Positions 23,259-35,670 are shown, counted from the stretch's first letter. The stretch is DNA of 64,000 nt from Nitrospirillum sp034427435 (GCF_034427435.1 NZ_JAXQNP010000001.1:310001-374000), one strand, 5' to 3'. The notes: generated by a model not told the origin, from the letters alone. Numbers and translations: made by a program.

Positions 23259-24524
23259 ATGCGCATCCCGATCATCGGGCTGGCCGCGGCCTTTGCCGTC
23301 GCCTGGCCCGCCTGGGCCGTGGCCGAACCGCCACCGGCCCCGTCCCTGGGCGCCCCAGTGTCCGCGAACGACACGGCCCTCACCGCCCTCATCACCCAGG
23401 CGCTCGCCACCAATCCCCGCCTGAAGGCGGCCCAGGCCCGCGCCGGGGCCGCCCAAGGGGACGTCACCCAGGCCGGCGTCCTGCCCAACCCGCAACTGTC
23501 CTTGCAGACGGAGAACCTGGCCGGGTCCGGCCCCTATCGCGGCACCCGGGCCATGGAAACCACCGTCGGCCTGAACCAGCTGATCGAACTGGGCGGCAAG
23601 CGCGGCAGCCGCCAAGCCGTGGCGACGGCGGCGGAAAGCCGCGCCCGCCTGGACGCCGACATCGTGCGCCTGGACCTGATCCGGGACGTGCGGGTCGCAC
23701 ATGCCGCCCTGCTCGCCGCCACGGCCCGGCGCGCCATTGTCGAGGAACAGCGCGGCCTGGCGGCGGAAACCGCCCGCGCCGTGGCCGCGCGTGTCCAGTC
23801 CGGCCATGACAGCGCCATTCAAGAAGACCGTGCCGCGACCGATCTGCGCCAAGCGGAGATCGAGGCCGCCCGTGCGGCACGGGAAGAGGCGGCCGCCCGC
23901 CGCAGCCTGGAGCTGCTGGTGGGCGGGCCCGTCCCCGCCCTGGACCCCGCAGCACTGCGGGATCTGGGGCCGCCCCTGGCCGCCCCGGCAGCCGGGAACA
24001 ATCCGGACGTCGCCCGGTGGCGGGCGGAGGTGGGCCGTAGCCGCGCCGCCATCGCGGTGGAACGCGCCCGCGCCGTGCCCGATGTGACCGTCGGCGCCGG
24101 GGTGCGCCGTTTCAATGACGGGCGCGACACCGCCCTGGTGCTGGGCGTCACCATTCCCATCCCCGCCTTCGACACCAACCGGGGTGGCATCCACCGCGCC
24201 TATCAGGAAAGCGTGGAGGCGGAGATGGAGCTGGACCGCGCCACCCGGGACCAGGACACCGCCCTGGCCATCGCCCGTGACCGCGTGGCCGTGGCGCGCC
24301 AGGAGGCGGAGACCCTGGCCCGCCAGGTCGTGCCCGTGGCCGAGCAAGCCGCCGCCGCCACGCGGGAAGGCTATCGCCAGGGCAAGTTCCCTTACCTCGA
24401 CGTGCTGGATGCCCAGCGCACCCTGCTGGCCGCCCGCCTGACCTTGGTCGCGGCCTATCAAGACTATCACCAGAGCCGGGCCGATCTGGACCGGCTGACC
24501 GGCGCCGGGGAGGCCCAGCCATGA
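23259..24524 (+). CDS. czcC: outer-membrane efflux protein of a CzcCBA system
   Basis: 421-residue TolC-type channel with a signal peptide (about 1-24) and two outer-membrane-efflux repeats of long helices. Typical parts are AALITQALATNPRLKAAQAR, GLNQLIELGGKRGSRQAVA and YRQGKFPYLDVLDAQRTLLAAR. It forms the outer exit of the heavy-metal RND pump. Its stop overlaps the czcB start (ATGA), and the three genes form one operon. Confidence 0.9.
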   Translation: MRIPIIGLAAAFAVAWPAWAVAEPPPAPSLGAPVSANDTALTALITQALATNPRLKAAQARAGAAQGDVTQAGVLPNPQLSLQTENLAGSGPYRGTRAMETTVGLNQLIELGGKRGSRQAVATAAESRARLDADIVRLDLIRDVRVAHAALLAATARRAIVEEQRGLAAETARAVAARVQSGHDSAIQEDRAATDLRQAEIEAARAAREEAAARRSLELLVGGPVPALDPAALRDLGPPLAAPAAGNNPDVARWRAEVGRSRAAIAVERARAVPDVTVGAGVRRFNDGRDTALVLGVTIPIPAFDTNRGGIHRAYQESVEAEMELDRATRDQDTALAIARDRVAVARQEAETLARQVVPVAEQAAAATREGYRQGKFPYLDVLDAQRTLLAARLTLVAAYQDYHQSRADLDRLTGAGEAQP

Positions 24525-25711
24525 CCACCATCCGCACCAAAGCCCTGCTGCGCCTGGGCGCCGGGGCCCTGACCCTGGCCGCCCTGGCCACCTGGATCGC
24601 CACCGGCCAGGCACCCAAGGGGGAACCGGCCGAGCAAAAGACAGAGGCGCACGATGACAGCCTGGTGCGCCTGACGCCGGAACAGGCACAGGCCGCTGGC
24701 ATCACCACGGCGACGGCGGGCCCCGGGCGCCTGGTCCGCCGGGTGCGCGTCACCGCCACGGTGACGGCCGACCAGGACCACATCGTCCATATCGCCCCGC
24801 GCATCGCCGGCGTGGTGGCGGACGCGCGCAAACGGCTGGGCGACGCGGTGACCGCCGGTGAGGTGCTGGCCCTGATCGATAGCACCGAGGTGGCGGATGC
24901 CCGCGCCGAATATCTGGCGGCGCGGGAGAACGAGCATCTGGCCCGCACCACCGCCGACCGGGAGGAGGCGCTGTGGCGCCAGCGTATTTCCCCGGAACGC
25001 GACTATCTCCAGGCCAAGGCGGCGGCGATGGAGGCCGCCATCCGCACCGGCCGCGCGCATCACAGCCTGCAGGCGCTGGGATTGGATGAAACCAGCGCCA
25101 AGTCCACGGGCGCCAAGTCCACGGGCGCCGGCCTGCAACGGCTGGAACTGCGCAGCCCCATCGCGGGCCAAGTCATCGCCCGCACCGCCACGCGGGGCGA
25201 CCGGCTGGCCGCCGATGCCGACGCCTATGTCGTCGCCGACCTGTCGCAACTGTCGCTGACCTTTCCCGTCTATGCCCGCGATCTGCCGTTCGTCGCCGTT
25301 GGCAAAGCGCTGCAGGTGAGTGGTGCCGACGGGCGCGCCACCACAGCCCGCGTGACCCATGTCGGCCCGGTGTTGGATCCGGCCACCGGCTCCGCCCCCG
25401 TGGTGGCGACGCTGGATAACCCGGACGGGTCGTGGCGACCCGGCGACTTCGCCACCGGCACGCTGGAGGCGGACGCGCAGGAGGCCGCAGTGCTGCTGCC
25501 GGAAAGCGCCGTGGTGACCCTGGACGGCCAAACCCAGGTGTTCGCGCCCGTGCCCGGCGGCTATGCCCGCCGGCCGGTCACCCTGGGCCGTGGCGACGGC
25601 ACCCAGGTCGAGGTGCTGGCCGGGCTGAAGCCCGGCGACACCGTCGCCGCCGGCAATGCCTTCATCCTGAAGGCGGAGGCCGGCAAGGGCGACGCCGGCC
25701 ACGACGAGTGA
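24521..25711 (+). CDS. czcB: periplasmic adaptor of a CzcCBA metal efflux system
   Basis: 396 residues: N-terminal signal anchor (about 8-28), barrel-sandwich/lipoyl domain (HIAPRIAGVVADARKRLGDAVTAGEVLALID), an alpha-hairpin (about 120-185) and the return lipoyl half (LRSPIAGQVIARTATRGDRL), followed by beta-barrel and membrane-proximal domains. It links CzcA to CzcC. A duplicated KSTGA segment interrupts the junction before the second lipoyl half, encoded by a 15-base tandem repeat. The C-terminus is not His-rich in the window sequence beyond the final GHDE. Confidence 0.9.
   Translation: MTTIRTKALLRLGAGALTLAALATWIATGQAPKGEPAEQKTEAHDDSLVRLTPEQAQAAGITTATAGPGRLVRRVRVTATVTADQDHIVHIAPRIAGVVADARKRLGDAVTAGEVLALIDSTEVADARAEYLAARENEHLARTTADREEALWRQRISPERDYLQAKAAAMEAAIRTGRAHHSLQALGLDETSAKSTGAKSTGAGLQRLELRSPIAGQVIARTATRGDRLAADADAYVVADLSQLSLTFPVYARDLPFVAVGKALQVSGADGRATTARVTHVGPVLDPATGSAPVVATLDNPDGSWRPGDFATGTLEADAQEAAVLLPESAVVTLDGQTQVFAPVPGGYARRPVTLGRGDGTQVEVLAGLKPGDTVAAGNAFILKAEAGKGDAGHDE
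25097..25126 (+). repeat. 15-bp tandem repeat inside czcB
   Basis: Two perfect adjacent copies of GCCAAGTCCACGGGC (25097-25111, 25112-25126), in frame, giving the doubled AKSTG peptide in the adaptor linker. Slippage would add or remove exactly five residues. Confidence 0.9.
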
Positions 25712-25722
25712 GGAGACGAGCC

Positions 25723-28959
<3,237 letters not shown>

Positions 28960-29022
28960 CACGGAACCGGCCATCCCTTCCGGCGGTTTCCCCGGGGCAC
29001 CACCCTTGGGGAGATCGCCGGT

Positions 29023-29835
29023 ATGGCCGCGCGTTCGTTCTGGAAAGGCTATCTCAAGCTGTCCCTGGTCACCTGCCAGGTGGCGATGACGCCCGCCACG
29101 TCGGAGAATGAGAAGGTCCGCTTCCACACCCTGAACCGCGCGACCGGCAACCGCGTGGTCAGCCATTACGTCGACGCCGTCACCGGTGATCCGGTGGATG
29201 AGGAGGACGAGGCCAAGGCCTATCCCAGGGGCGAGGACGATTACCTGATCCTGGAGGATGACGAGCTGGACGCGGTGGCGCTGGAAAGCACCCGCACCAT
29301 CGACATCGAGATGTTCGTGCCCCGCGATAGCATCGAGTGGATCTGGTACGACACCCCCCATTATCTCACCCCCAGCGACCCGGTGGGGGAGGAGGCGTTC
29401 TCCGTCATCCGCGAGGCCATGGCCGCCACCGGCCGGGTCGGCATCTCCCGCCTGGTGATGTACCGGCGGGAGCGGGCGGTGATGCTGGAGCCGCAGAGCA
29501 AGGGCATCATCGTCTGGACCCTGCGCTACGGCGATGAGGTGCGCGACGCGGACGCCTATTTCGGCGACATCCGCGAGGAAAAGCCCGAGCCCAAGCTCCT
29601 GTCCCTGGTAAAGACCCTGATCGAGGAGCGCACCCGGCCCTGGGATCCCTCCCTGGTGGACGACCCGGTGCAGGACCGCCTGCTGGACCTGATCGCCGCC
29701 AAGAAGAAGGGCCGCAAGCGCCCCGCCAAGGCCAAGGCGCCCGAGGCGGACACGCCCAGCAACGTCATCAACATCATGGACGCGCTGAAGAAAAGCCTGG
29801 CCGCGGAGGGCAAGGGCGGGCAGAAGCGGCGATAG
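29023..29835 (+). CDS. ku: bacterial Ku protein, non-homologous end joining (copy 1)
   Basis: 270-residue Ku core that forms a ring on double-strand ends and recruits LigD. It begins with RSFWKGYLKLSLVTCQVAM and has the typical RFHTLNRATGNRV and DYLILEDDELDAVA segments. The C-terminus is basic (KKKGRKRPAKAKAPEAD) and then ends in a short helix. GGGGAG precedes the ATG. This copy faces away from the ku2-ligD pair, beyond a hairpin array and a GST gene. It is paralogous to the copy at 33539. Confidence 0.93.
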   Translation: MAARSFWKGYLKLSLVTCQVAMTPATSENEKVRFHTLNRATGNRVVSHYVDAVTGDPVDEEDEAKAYPRGEDDYLILEDDELDAVALESTRTIDIEMFVPRDSIEWIWYDTPHYLTPSDPVGEEAFSVIREAMAATGRVGISRLVMYRRERAVMLEPQSKGIIVWTLRYGDEVRDADAYFGDIREEKPEPKLLSLVKTLIEERTRPWDPSLVDDPVQDRLLDLIAAKKKGRKRPAKAKAPEADTPSNVINIMDALKKSLAAEGKGGQKRR

Positions 29836-29870
29836 GCATCAATGGCACAGGAAAACCTCGCGCCTTTTTA

Positions 29871-30277
29871 GGACGCGACCGCGTCCGCCGCAGCATTCCG
29901 GGAAGCGTCAGCGGACTGGAATGCGAGGAAGCCGAGCCCGCGGATGCGGGCGGCCGGCGTCTAATACCAGAGGCACGAGATAGAGACTCGTGCCTCTGTA
30001 GCCCGCGACTGCGGGCGCCGCAGCGAGCACCGCAGGTCGCAGCGAGGAAGCCAAAGGGCGCGGATGCGCCCGCCGGCGCTTGAGGTGGCATTTGAGAGGT
30101 CACGATCAAATGCCGCGCGTATAATACCAAGTAGCGATGATCCTGACCTATGGCCAGGCCCATCGCCCTCAATCGCCGGCGCCGCCATCCAGCGGCTTGG
30201 CTTCCGCGCCTTGGCGCGCGGGGGCAGTCGCCGCCGATACCAAGGAGCGATCAATGGAAATCATCGCTCCTTGGTAT
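29871..30277. repeat. modular hairpin array with conserved loops and variable stems
   Basis: The 454-bp gap between ku and the GST gene is filled by two forward units (A 29871-29998, B 30001-about 30115) and one inverted unit (C, minus strand, 30277 back to about 30130). Each unit has a 6-bp hairpin with a GAC(C/T) loop (29871-29886; 30001-30016; 30220-30235, one mismatch), a second hairpin, the constant GGAAGCC (within GCGAGGAAGCC in A and B), a 6-bp hairpin with a GGAT loop (29936-29951; 30056-30071; 30181-30196) and the constant GCCGGCG. Stem sequences differ between units while base pairing is kept. Long hairpins beginning ATACCA flank units (29968-29998; 30237-30277, 15-bp stem). No ORF is credible here. 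Confidence 0.85.
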
Positions 30278-30289
30278 GAGGCATAAAGC

Positions 30290-30904
30290 TCAGGAATACG
30301 GCACCGCCTGGAACTCGGGCAGCGCCTCCGCCCGCTCCGACAGGCGAACCAGGCCGGGGTGCGGCGCCCGGTCGATCAGGCCCGGGACCATGTTCTGGGC
30401 GAAGTACCAGGCGACGGCGGTGGTGATGTCGGCCTGGTTGAGCCGGTCGCCGCCGAGCCAGGTGGTGCCGTCGCCAACCTCCCGCTCCAGCAGGTCGAAG
30501 GCGGTGACGGCCTGGGCGCGGACACGGTCCAGCCAGGGCTGGTGCTGCTTGTCCTCCGGGCGCAGGTTCACCTCATAGGCCACCTGCACCGCTTTCTCAC
30601 ACGCCACCAGGGCCAGGCCGATGACGCGCTGGGCACGGACAAACGCGGCAGGGTCGGTGGGCATCAGGTGCCGGTCCGCTGGAACCAGGCGTTCCAGGGC
30701 CTGCAGGATCAGGGTGCTGTCCATCAGCACCGTTCCGTCGTCCAGCACCAAGGTCGGCGCCTTCACCACCGGGTTGATGGCGGCGAAAGCGTCGTAGTGG
30801 CGGAAGACGGACAGGCGCTCATGCTCAAAGGCCAGGCCCATGGCCACCAGCGATATTCCCACGCGGCGGACGTAGGGTGAATCCGGCATTCCGATCAAGC
30901 GCAT
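30290..30904 (-). CDS. glutathione S-transferase family protein
   Basis: 204 residues with an N-terminal thioredoxin-like domain (about 1-80; DSPYVRRVGISL, and VKAPTLVLDDGTVLMDST with the cis-Pro and the Ser/Thr that bind glutathione) and a C-terminal all-helical domain (about 90-204; LGGDRLNQADITTAV). AGGAG precedes the start. It sits between a hairpin array and ligD but is not obviously linked to DNA repair. The substrate is unknown. Confidence 0.9.
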   Translation of the reverse strand: MRLIGMPDSPYVRRVGISLVAMGLAFEHERLSVFRHYDAFAAINPVVKAPTLVLDDGTVLMDSTLILQALERLVPADRHLMPTDPAAFVRAQRVIGLALVACEKAVQVAYEVNLRPEDKQHQPWLDRVRAQAVTAFDLLEREVGDGTTWLGGDRLNQADITTAVAWYFAQNMVPGLIDRAPHPGLVRLSERAEALPEFQAVPYS

Positions 30905-30964
30905 GACGGGGCTCCTGATGAAGGGAGGCGCATTGTGCCTGAAACCGGGCGGGGCGCCAGCCCT

Positions 30965-33535
30965 TTAACCCGTCCGCCCGCCGCCGGTCCGCCTGCGCGC
31001 CGGCCTTGTCGCCTGCTCCAACGGGTGGGCGGCGGCGCGGAAGTCCGCCCACGGGTCGGCGGATAGCGCGGCCAGCCGGGTGGGCGTCGTCATGACGGTG
31101 AAATAGGCCGGGCCGATGGCGGGGCTCAGCTCTTCCCAGGCCAGGGGCATGGAGACGGCGGCACCGGGACGCGCCCGGGTGGAATAGGCCGCGACGGCCG
31201 TCGCCCCCCGTTGGTTGCGCAAATAGTCCACCAGGATCTTGCCGCCCCGCTTGGCCTTGGTGATGGTGGCCACGAAGCGATCCGGGCTGTCGGCGGCCAT
31301 GGCGTCGGCGATGCCCTTGGTGAAGGCCTTCACCGCCGCCCAGTCGGCCTTGGGCGTCAACGGCGCCACCACGTGCAGTCCCTTGCCGCCCGTCGTCTTG
31401 ATGAAAGCGGCCAGACCGGCCTGCTCCAGCCTGTCCTTCACCTCGTGCGCGGCGTCGATGACAGCCTGCCATGGCACGCCCTCCCCCGGGTCCAGGTCCA
31501 GGGTGAGGGTATCGGGCCGTTCCCAATCCTTGAGGGTGGCGCCCCAGGGATGGATTTCCAGGACCGCCGCCTGCACCAGCCCCAGCAGCCCGTCCAGGTC
31601 ATTGATCGCGATCAGCGGCCCCTCCGCCGGCTCCGTCGGGTCGGGCACCTGGATGATGGCCTTGCTCAGCCCCTTCCAGGCATGCTTCTGGAAGAATGAC
31701 TCGCCGGTGATACCACTGGGGCAGCGCAGCAGGGCCAGTGGCCGCCCCACGATGAAGGGCGCGATGGACCTCCAGATTTCCGTGTAGTAGTCGGCCAGGC
31801 CGGCCTTGGTGACCCCCGCGTCCGGCCAATAGAGGCGGTCCGGATGGCTCAGTTTCAGCAGGGGCTTGGGCTCCGCGCGGCCTCCCTCGCGCGCGGTTCC
31901 CGCCGGCGCCTTCGCGGCCGCTTCGCGCACGACTTCCTTCGGGTCCTTGTCTTCCCGCAGCCCCCGGAAGGCGGCATGGCGGATGTTGCCGTCGCCCGTC
32001 CAGGTGCGGAAATCCACCTCCGCCACCAAGTCGGGCCGGACATAGCGAACCTGGCGACGCTCCTCCGCCGTCAGGATGTCGTCGAAGGGACTGTCCTCCA
32101 CCCGCATGCGCTCCAGCCGGCGGAACAACTCTTCCGCTACCGAAACGGTATAGCCGGTGCCGACGCGACCCACATGGCGCAGCTTGCCCTGGTCATAGAC
32201 GCCCAAGACCAGGGACCCGATGGCGCGGCGCGCGGTAGTGGACGGAACATAGCCCGCCACCACGAACTCCTGGCGGTTGCCGCACTTGGACTTGATCCAG
32301 CCCTTGCCCCGGCCCGGCTTGTACGGGGCGTCGCGCACCTTGGAGACGATGCCTTCCAGGCTCAGGCGGCACGCGTGGTTCAACACCAGGCCGCCGGACT
32401 CGTCGAAATGCTCGCTGTAGCGCAACGGTCCGCCGGCCTCACCCAGCAGGCTCTTCAGCGCCGCCTTGCGCTGCTCCAACCCCACGCCGCGCAAATCCTG
32501 GTCCTCCAGGTGCAGCAGGTCGAAGGCGTAGAAGACGAAGCGGTCGCTGCGCCCCTCGCTGAGATCGGCCTGCAAGGCGGAAAAGTCGGAGGCGCCGGCC
32601 GCGTTCTCCACCACCAGTTCGCCATCGATCAGGGCCTTGCCGATGGGCAGATCGGCCAGGGCCTCCGGCACCACCGTGCCGAACCGCTTGGTCCAGTCCA
32701 GGCCGCTGCGGGTCAGCAGCGTCACCCGCCCCGCTTCGACGCGCGCCTGCAGGCGATAGCCGTCGAACTTGATCTCATGAATCCACCGCGCCCCCACGGG
32801 CGGCTTGGCCTGCAGGGTGGCCAGGGCCGGCTCTACGAAGTCGGGCAGCGGCGCGGTCTTGGCCCCTTTCAGCCCATGTGTTCCGGCTGCCTTGGTGCCC
32901 TCAGGCGCGGCCTTGGAAGACGCGCGCGCCTTCTTCTCGATCTTGCCGGTCTTGGAGGACCAGCCGGGCTCCTCCCCCGCCACATCGTCGATGACCCGGC
33001 CTGTCTTCACCGATTCCGGCCGTTCCTCCAGGATGTCGGGATCACCCTCGCCGCGCGCGGCCTCATCCTCGCCCTTGATCAGCAGCCAGTTCTCGCGCTT
33101 CTCGCCCGGCCGGCCACGCATGCGCACCAGATGCCAGTGGCCCCCCAGCTTTTCGCCATGCAGCTCGAAATCCAGGTGGCCCTTGGCATAGCCCTTGTGC
33201 ACATCGCCCACCGGCGTCCACTCACCCCGGTCCCAGACGATGACCGTGCCCCCGCCATATTCGCCCTGGGGGATGGTGCCCTCGAAGTCGCCATAGTCCA
33301 GCGGGTGGTCCTCGACATGCACCGCCAGGCGCTTTTCCCCCGGGATCAGGCTGGGCCCCCGGGTGACGGCCCAGCTTTTCAGCACGCCCTCCATTTCCAA
33401 CCGGAAATCATAGTGCAGACGGGTGGCGTCATGTTTCTGGATGACGAAGCGATGGCCTTCCGCCCGCCCCTTCCGCCCCCGCGGCTCCGGCGTGGCGGTG
33501 AAGTCGCGCTTCTTGTGATAGGTTTCCAGGGCCAT
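30965..33535 (-). CDS. ligD: ATP-dependent DNA ligase D, end-joining
   Basis: 856-residue multidomain repair enzyme in the order phosphoesterase, ligase, polymerase. The 3'-phosphoesterase domain (about 1-170) has HDATRLHYDFRLE; the ligase (about 215-530) has the nucleotidyl Lys in HEIKFDGYR and the oligonucleotide-binding fold with RYVRPDLVAEV; the primase-like polymerase (about 560-840) has the metal-binding LDLDPGEG. A basic, disordered linker (about 180-225) joins the first two domains. The ATG lies 3 bases after the ku2 stop, so ku2-ligD is one operon. Confidence 0.96.
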   Translation of the reverse strand: MALETYHKKRDFTATPEPRGRKGRAEGHRFVIQKHDATRLHYDFRLEMEGVLKSWAVTRGPSLIPGEKRLAVHVEDHPLDYGDFEGTIPQGEYGGGTVIVWDRGEWTPVGDVHKGYAKGHLDFELHGEKLGGHWHLVRMRGRPGEKRENWLLIKGEDEAARGEGDPDILEERPESVKTGRVIDDVAGEEPGWSSKTGKIEKKARASSKAAPEGTKAAGTHGLKGAKTAPLPDFVEPALATLQAKPPVGARWIHEIKFDGYRLQARVEAGRVTLLTRSGLDWTKRFGTVVPEALADLPIGKALIDGELVVENAAGASDFSALQADLSEGRSDRFVFYAFDLLHLEDQDLRGVGLEQRKAALKSLLGEAGGPLRYSEHFDESGGLVLNHACRLSLEGIVSKVRDAPYKPGRGKGWIKSKCGNRQEFVVAGYVPSTTARRAIGSLVLGVYDQGKLRHVGRVGTGYTVSVAEELFRRLERMRVEDSPFDDILTAEERRQVRYVRPDLVAEVDFRTWTGDGNIRHAAFRGLREDKDPKEVVREAAAKAPAGTAREGGRAEPKPLLKLSHPDRLYWPDAGVTKAGLADYYTEIWRSIAPFIVGRPLALLRCPSGITGESFFQKHAWKGLSKAIIQVPDPTEPAEGPLIAINDLDGLLGLVQAAVLEIHPWGATLKDWERPDTLTLDLDPGEGVPWQAVIDAAHEVKDRLEQAGLAAFIKTTGGKGLHVVAPLTPKADWAAVKAFTKGIADAMAADSPDRFVATITKAKRGGKILVDYLRNQRGATAVAAYSTRARPGAAVSMPLAWEELSPAIGPAYFTVMTTPTRLAALSADPWADFRAAAHPLEQATRPARRRTGGGRTG

Positions 33536-33538
33536 GGC

Positions 33539-34420
33539 TCAGCCCGCCTTGCGCCGGGCGGGGGTGGAGGCCTTGGCAGCAGCGCGCGGCTTGGCACGGC
33601 TGGGGACCGCCTTGCTGGGGGGCGGCTTCTTGACCGGCGGCTTGGCGCCGAATCCGGCGCTTTCCCTCAGCGCCGCCATCAGGTCGGTGGTCTTTCTCGG
33701 CGGGGGGCGCTTGGCCGCCGGCAGGGCCTTGCCCTCCAGCTTGGCCTTCACCAGGTCGGCCAGCGCCGCTTCGTAGCGGTCGTCGAAGTCCTCCGGCTTG
33801 AAGGTCCCCTTCTTGGTCTCGATGATGTGCTTGGCGAGGGCCAGCATCTCGCCCTCGATCTTGATGTCCGCGATGTCATCGAAGGCCTGGGCGGCGGGGC
33901 GGACCTCGTAATCGAAATTGAGTGTGGTGGCGATCAGGCCGGCGCCGTGGGCGCGGACCAGGACGGTGCGGGCACGGCGGAACAGCACCGTCTGGGCCAA
34001 CGCCGCCACCTTCTTGGCGCGCAGTCCCTCGCGGATCAGCGCGAAAGCCTCATCCGCGTGGCGGTCGCTGGGGGCCAGGTAATAGGGCTTGTCGAAATAG
34101 ACGTCGTCGATCTCGCCACAGGGGATGAAGGCCAGGACGGACAGGGTCTTGTCGCTCTCCGGCACCGCCGCGGCGACCTCATCCGGTTCCAGGATGACAT
34201 AATCACCGCGCGCGACCTCATAGCCTTTCACCTGGTCCTCCCGCTCCACCGGCTTGCCGGTTTCGCTGTCCACGAACTGGCGGTGGACCCGGTGACCAGT
34301 GGCCCGGTTCACGGTATGAAAGGCGATGCGCTCGGACGAGGAAGCGGCGGTGTAGAGCGCCACCGGGCAACTGACCTCCCCGATCTTCAGAAACCCCTTC
34401 CAATTCGCCCTGGGTGCCAT
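33539..34420 (-). CDS. ku: bacterial Ku protein, non-homologous end joining (copy 2)
   Basis: 293 residues, paralogous to the gene at 29023 (shared WKGFLKIGEVSCPVAL and RIAFHTVNRATGHRV). It has a longer lysine/proline/alanine-rich C-terminal tail (about residues 245-293; PPVKKPPPSKAVPSRAKPR), of the type that lets bacterial Ku bind DNA away from ends. The start at 34420 is the ATG directly before the Ku fold; an upstream extension to 34528 is rejected as non-homologous. It is co-transcribed with ligD and is therefore the likely main partner. Confidence 0.93.
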   Translation of the reverse strand: MAPRANWKGFLKIGEVSCPVALYTAASSSERIAFHTVNRATGHRVHRQFVDSETGKPVEREDQVKGYEVARGDYVILEPDEVAAAVPESDKTLSVLAFIPCGEIDDVYFDKPYYLAPSDRHADEAFALIREGLRAKKVAALAQTVLFRRARTVLVRAHGAGLIATTLNFDYEVRPAAQAFDDIADIKIEGEMLALAKHIIETKKGTFKPEDFDDRYEAALADLVKAKLEGKALPAAKRPPPRKTTDLMAALRESAGFGAKPPVKKPPPSKAVPSRAKPRAAAKASTPARRKAG

Positions 34421-34584
34421 GGCAGCCGCCGTCAGTGGGGAAAACCGGGACTTAACATCCCGGGCGACGCGAGGGTTCCGGGAACTGGTCGCGGGAACTG
34501 GTAATGTCCTGCATCGTTTAACGAACACGGGGTTTAGTGGAAACGCGGTTTGGCGAAACGGGCCACCGATGGGGGAGATGAAGC

Positions 34585-35670
34585 GTGAAGCTGTTCAATT
34601 GCCAGGCCTGCGGCCAGATGCTGTATTTCGAGAACAGGCTTTGCGAACGCTGTTCCCATCGCCTGGGCTATCTGCCTGACGGCGACACCCTGCATGCGTT
34701 GGAGGCGGAGGGGGACGCCTGGCACGCCCTGGGGGCGCCCGACGCCCTTTACAGCTTGTGCGCCAACGCCGGGCAGGACGCCTGCAACTGGCTGGTGCCC
34801 GCCGACGCGGCCGAGCCCCTGTGCGCCGCCTGCCGCCACAACCGCACCATCCCCGACGTATCCTGCCCGACCGCGCTGGCGCAATGGCGCAAGATCGAGC
34901 TGGCCAAGCACCGGCTGTTCTACACCCTGATCAAGCTGGGCCTGCCCCTGGCCAACCGGACAGACGACCCGGACGGCGGCCTGGCCTTTGACTTCCTGGA
35001 CGACCCGCCGGAGGGCGCCGTCATGACAGGACATGACAACGGACTGATAACATTGGCTTTGAAGGAAGCCGACGATGCGGAGCGGGAGACGCGCCGCACC
35101 CAGTTGCATGAGCCCTACCGCACCTTGCTGGGCCATTTCCGGCATGAGGTCGGCCATTATTACTGGGACCGGCTGGTGCGCGACGAGGGCCGCGTGGAGG
35201 ACTGCCGCGCCCTGTTCGGCGACGAGCGCCAGGACTATGCCGCCGCCCTTCAGCGCCATTATGACCAGGGCGCCCCGGCGGACTGGCAGCAGGGCTTCAT
35301 CAGCGCCTATGCCACCAGCCACCCGTGGGAGGACTTCGCCGAAACCTGGGCGCACTACCTGCACATCGTCGACACGCTGGAAACGGCCCACGCCTTCGGC
35401 ATAAGGGTGCGCCCTATGGTCGATCACACCGGCGACCTGTCCACCCAGGCGGACTTCAACCCCTATCGGCGCGGCACCATCGCGGACATGGTGGATGCCT
35501 GGCTGCCTATCGCGTTCGCCGTCAACAGCATCAACCGTAGCATGGGCCAGGCGGATTTCTATCCCTTCATCCTGACGCCGGCCGTCATCGCCAAGCTGGG
35601 ATTCATCCACGGCTTGATCATCGCCGATCGGGGGGCGAAAGCCCCCGTGCAGCCGCCGGCTCTGTCCTGA
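34585..35670 (+). CDS. putative zinc-binding metallopeptidase with N-terminal zinc ribbon
   Basis: 361 residues. The N-terminus has CQACG and CERC pairs spaced like a zinc ribbon, then two more Cys (residues about 89-92, CAAC). The rest matches the family of putative zinc-binding metallopeptidases, with HEVGHYYW (HExxH plus a following Trp) and WEDFAETWAHYLH, where the later Glu could complete the zinc site. The GTG start at 34585 is supported by GGGGGAG about 9 bases upstream. No signal peptide is visible, so it is probably cytosolic. It is divergent from ku2-ligD. The substrate is unknown. Confidence 0.82.
   Translation: MKLFNCQACGQMLYFENRLCERCSHRLGYLPDGDTLHALEAEGDAWHALGAPDALYSLCANAGQDACNWLVPADAAEPLCAACRHNRTIPDVSCPTALAQWRKIELAKHRLFYTLIKLGLPLANRTDDPDGGLAFDFLDDPPEGAVMTGHDNGLITLALKEADDAERETRRTQLHEPYRTLLGHFRHEVGHYYWDRLVRDEGRVEDCRALFGDERQDYAAALQRHYDQGAPADWQQGFISAYATSHPWEDFAETWAHYLHIVDTLETAHAFGIRVRPMVDHTGDLSTQADFNPYRRGTIADMVDAWLPIAFAVNSINRSMGQADFYPFILTPAVIAKLGFIHGLIIADRGAKAPVQPPALS

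Noticed and set aside
29871..30277. CRISPR array or tRNA/rRNA fragment in the hairpin region
   Set aside because: Units are not identical repeats with unique spacers, and no cloverleaf or rRNA core could be drawn; stems vary while loops are kept.
31844..34504. 886-codon open frame on the plus strand
   Set aside because: It is antisense to ligD and ku2, has no recognisable domain, and shows the Gly/Ala/Arg-rich composition of a GC-rich shadow frame.
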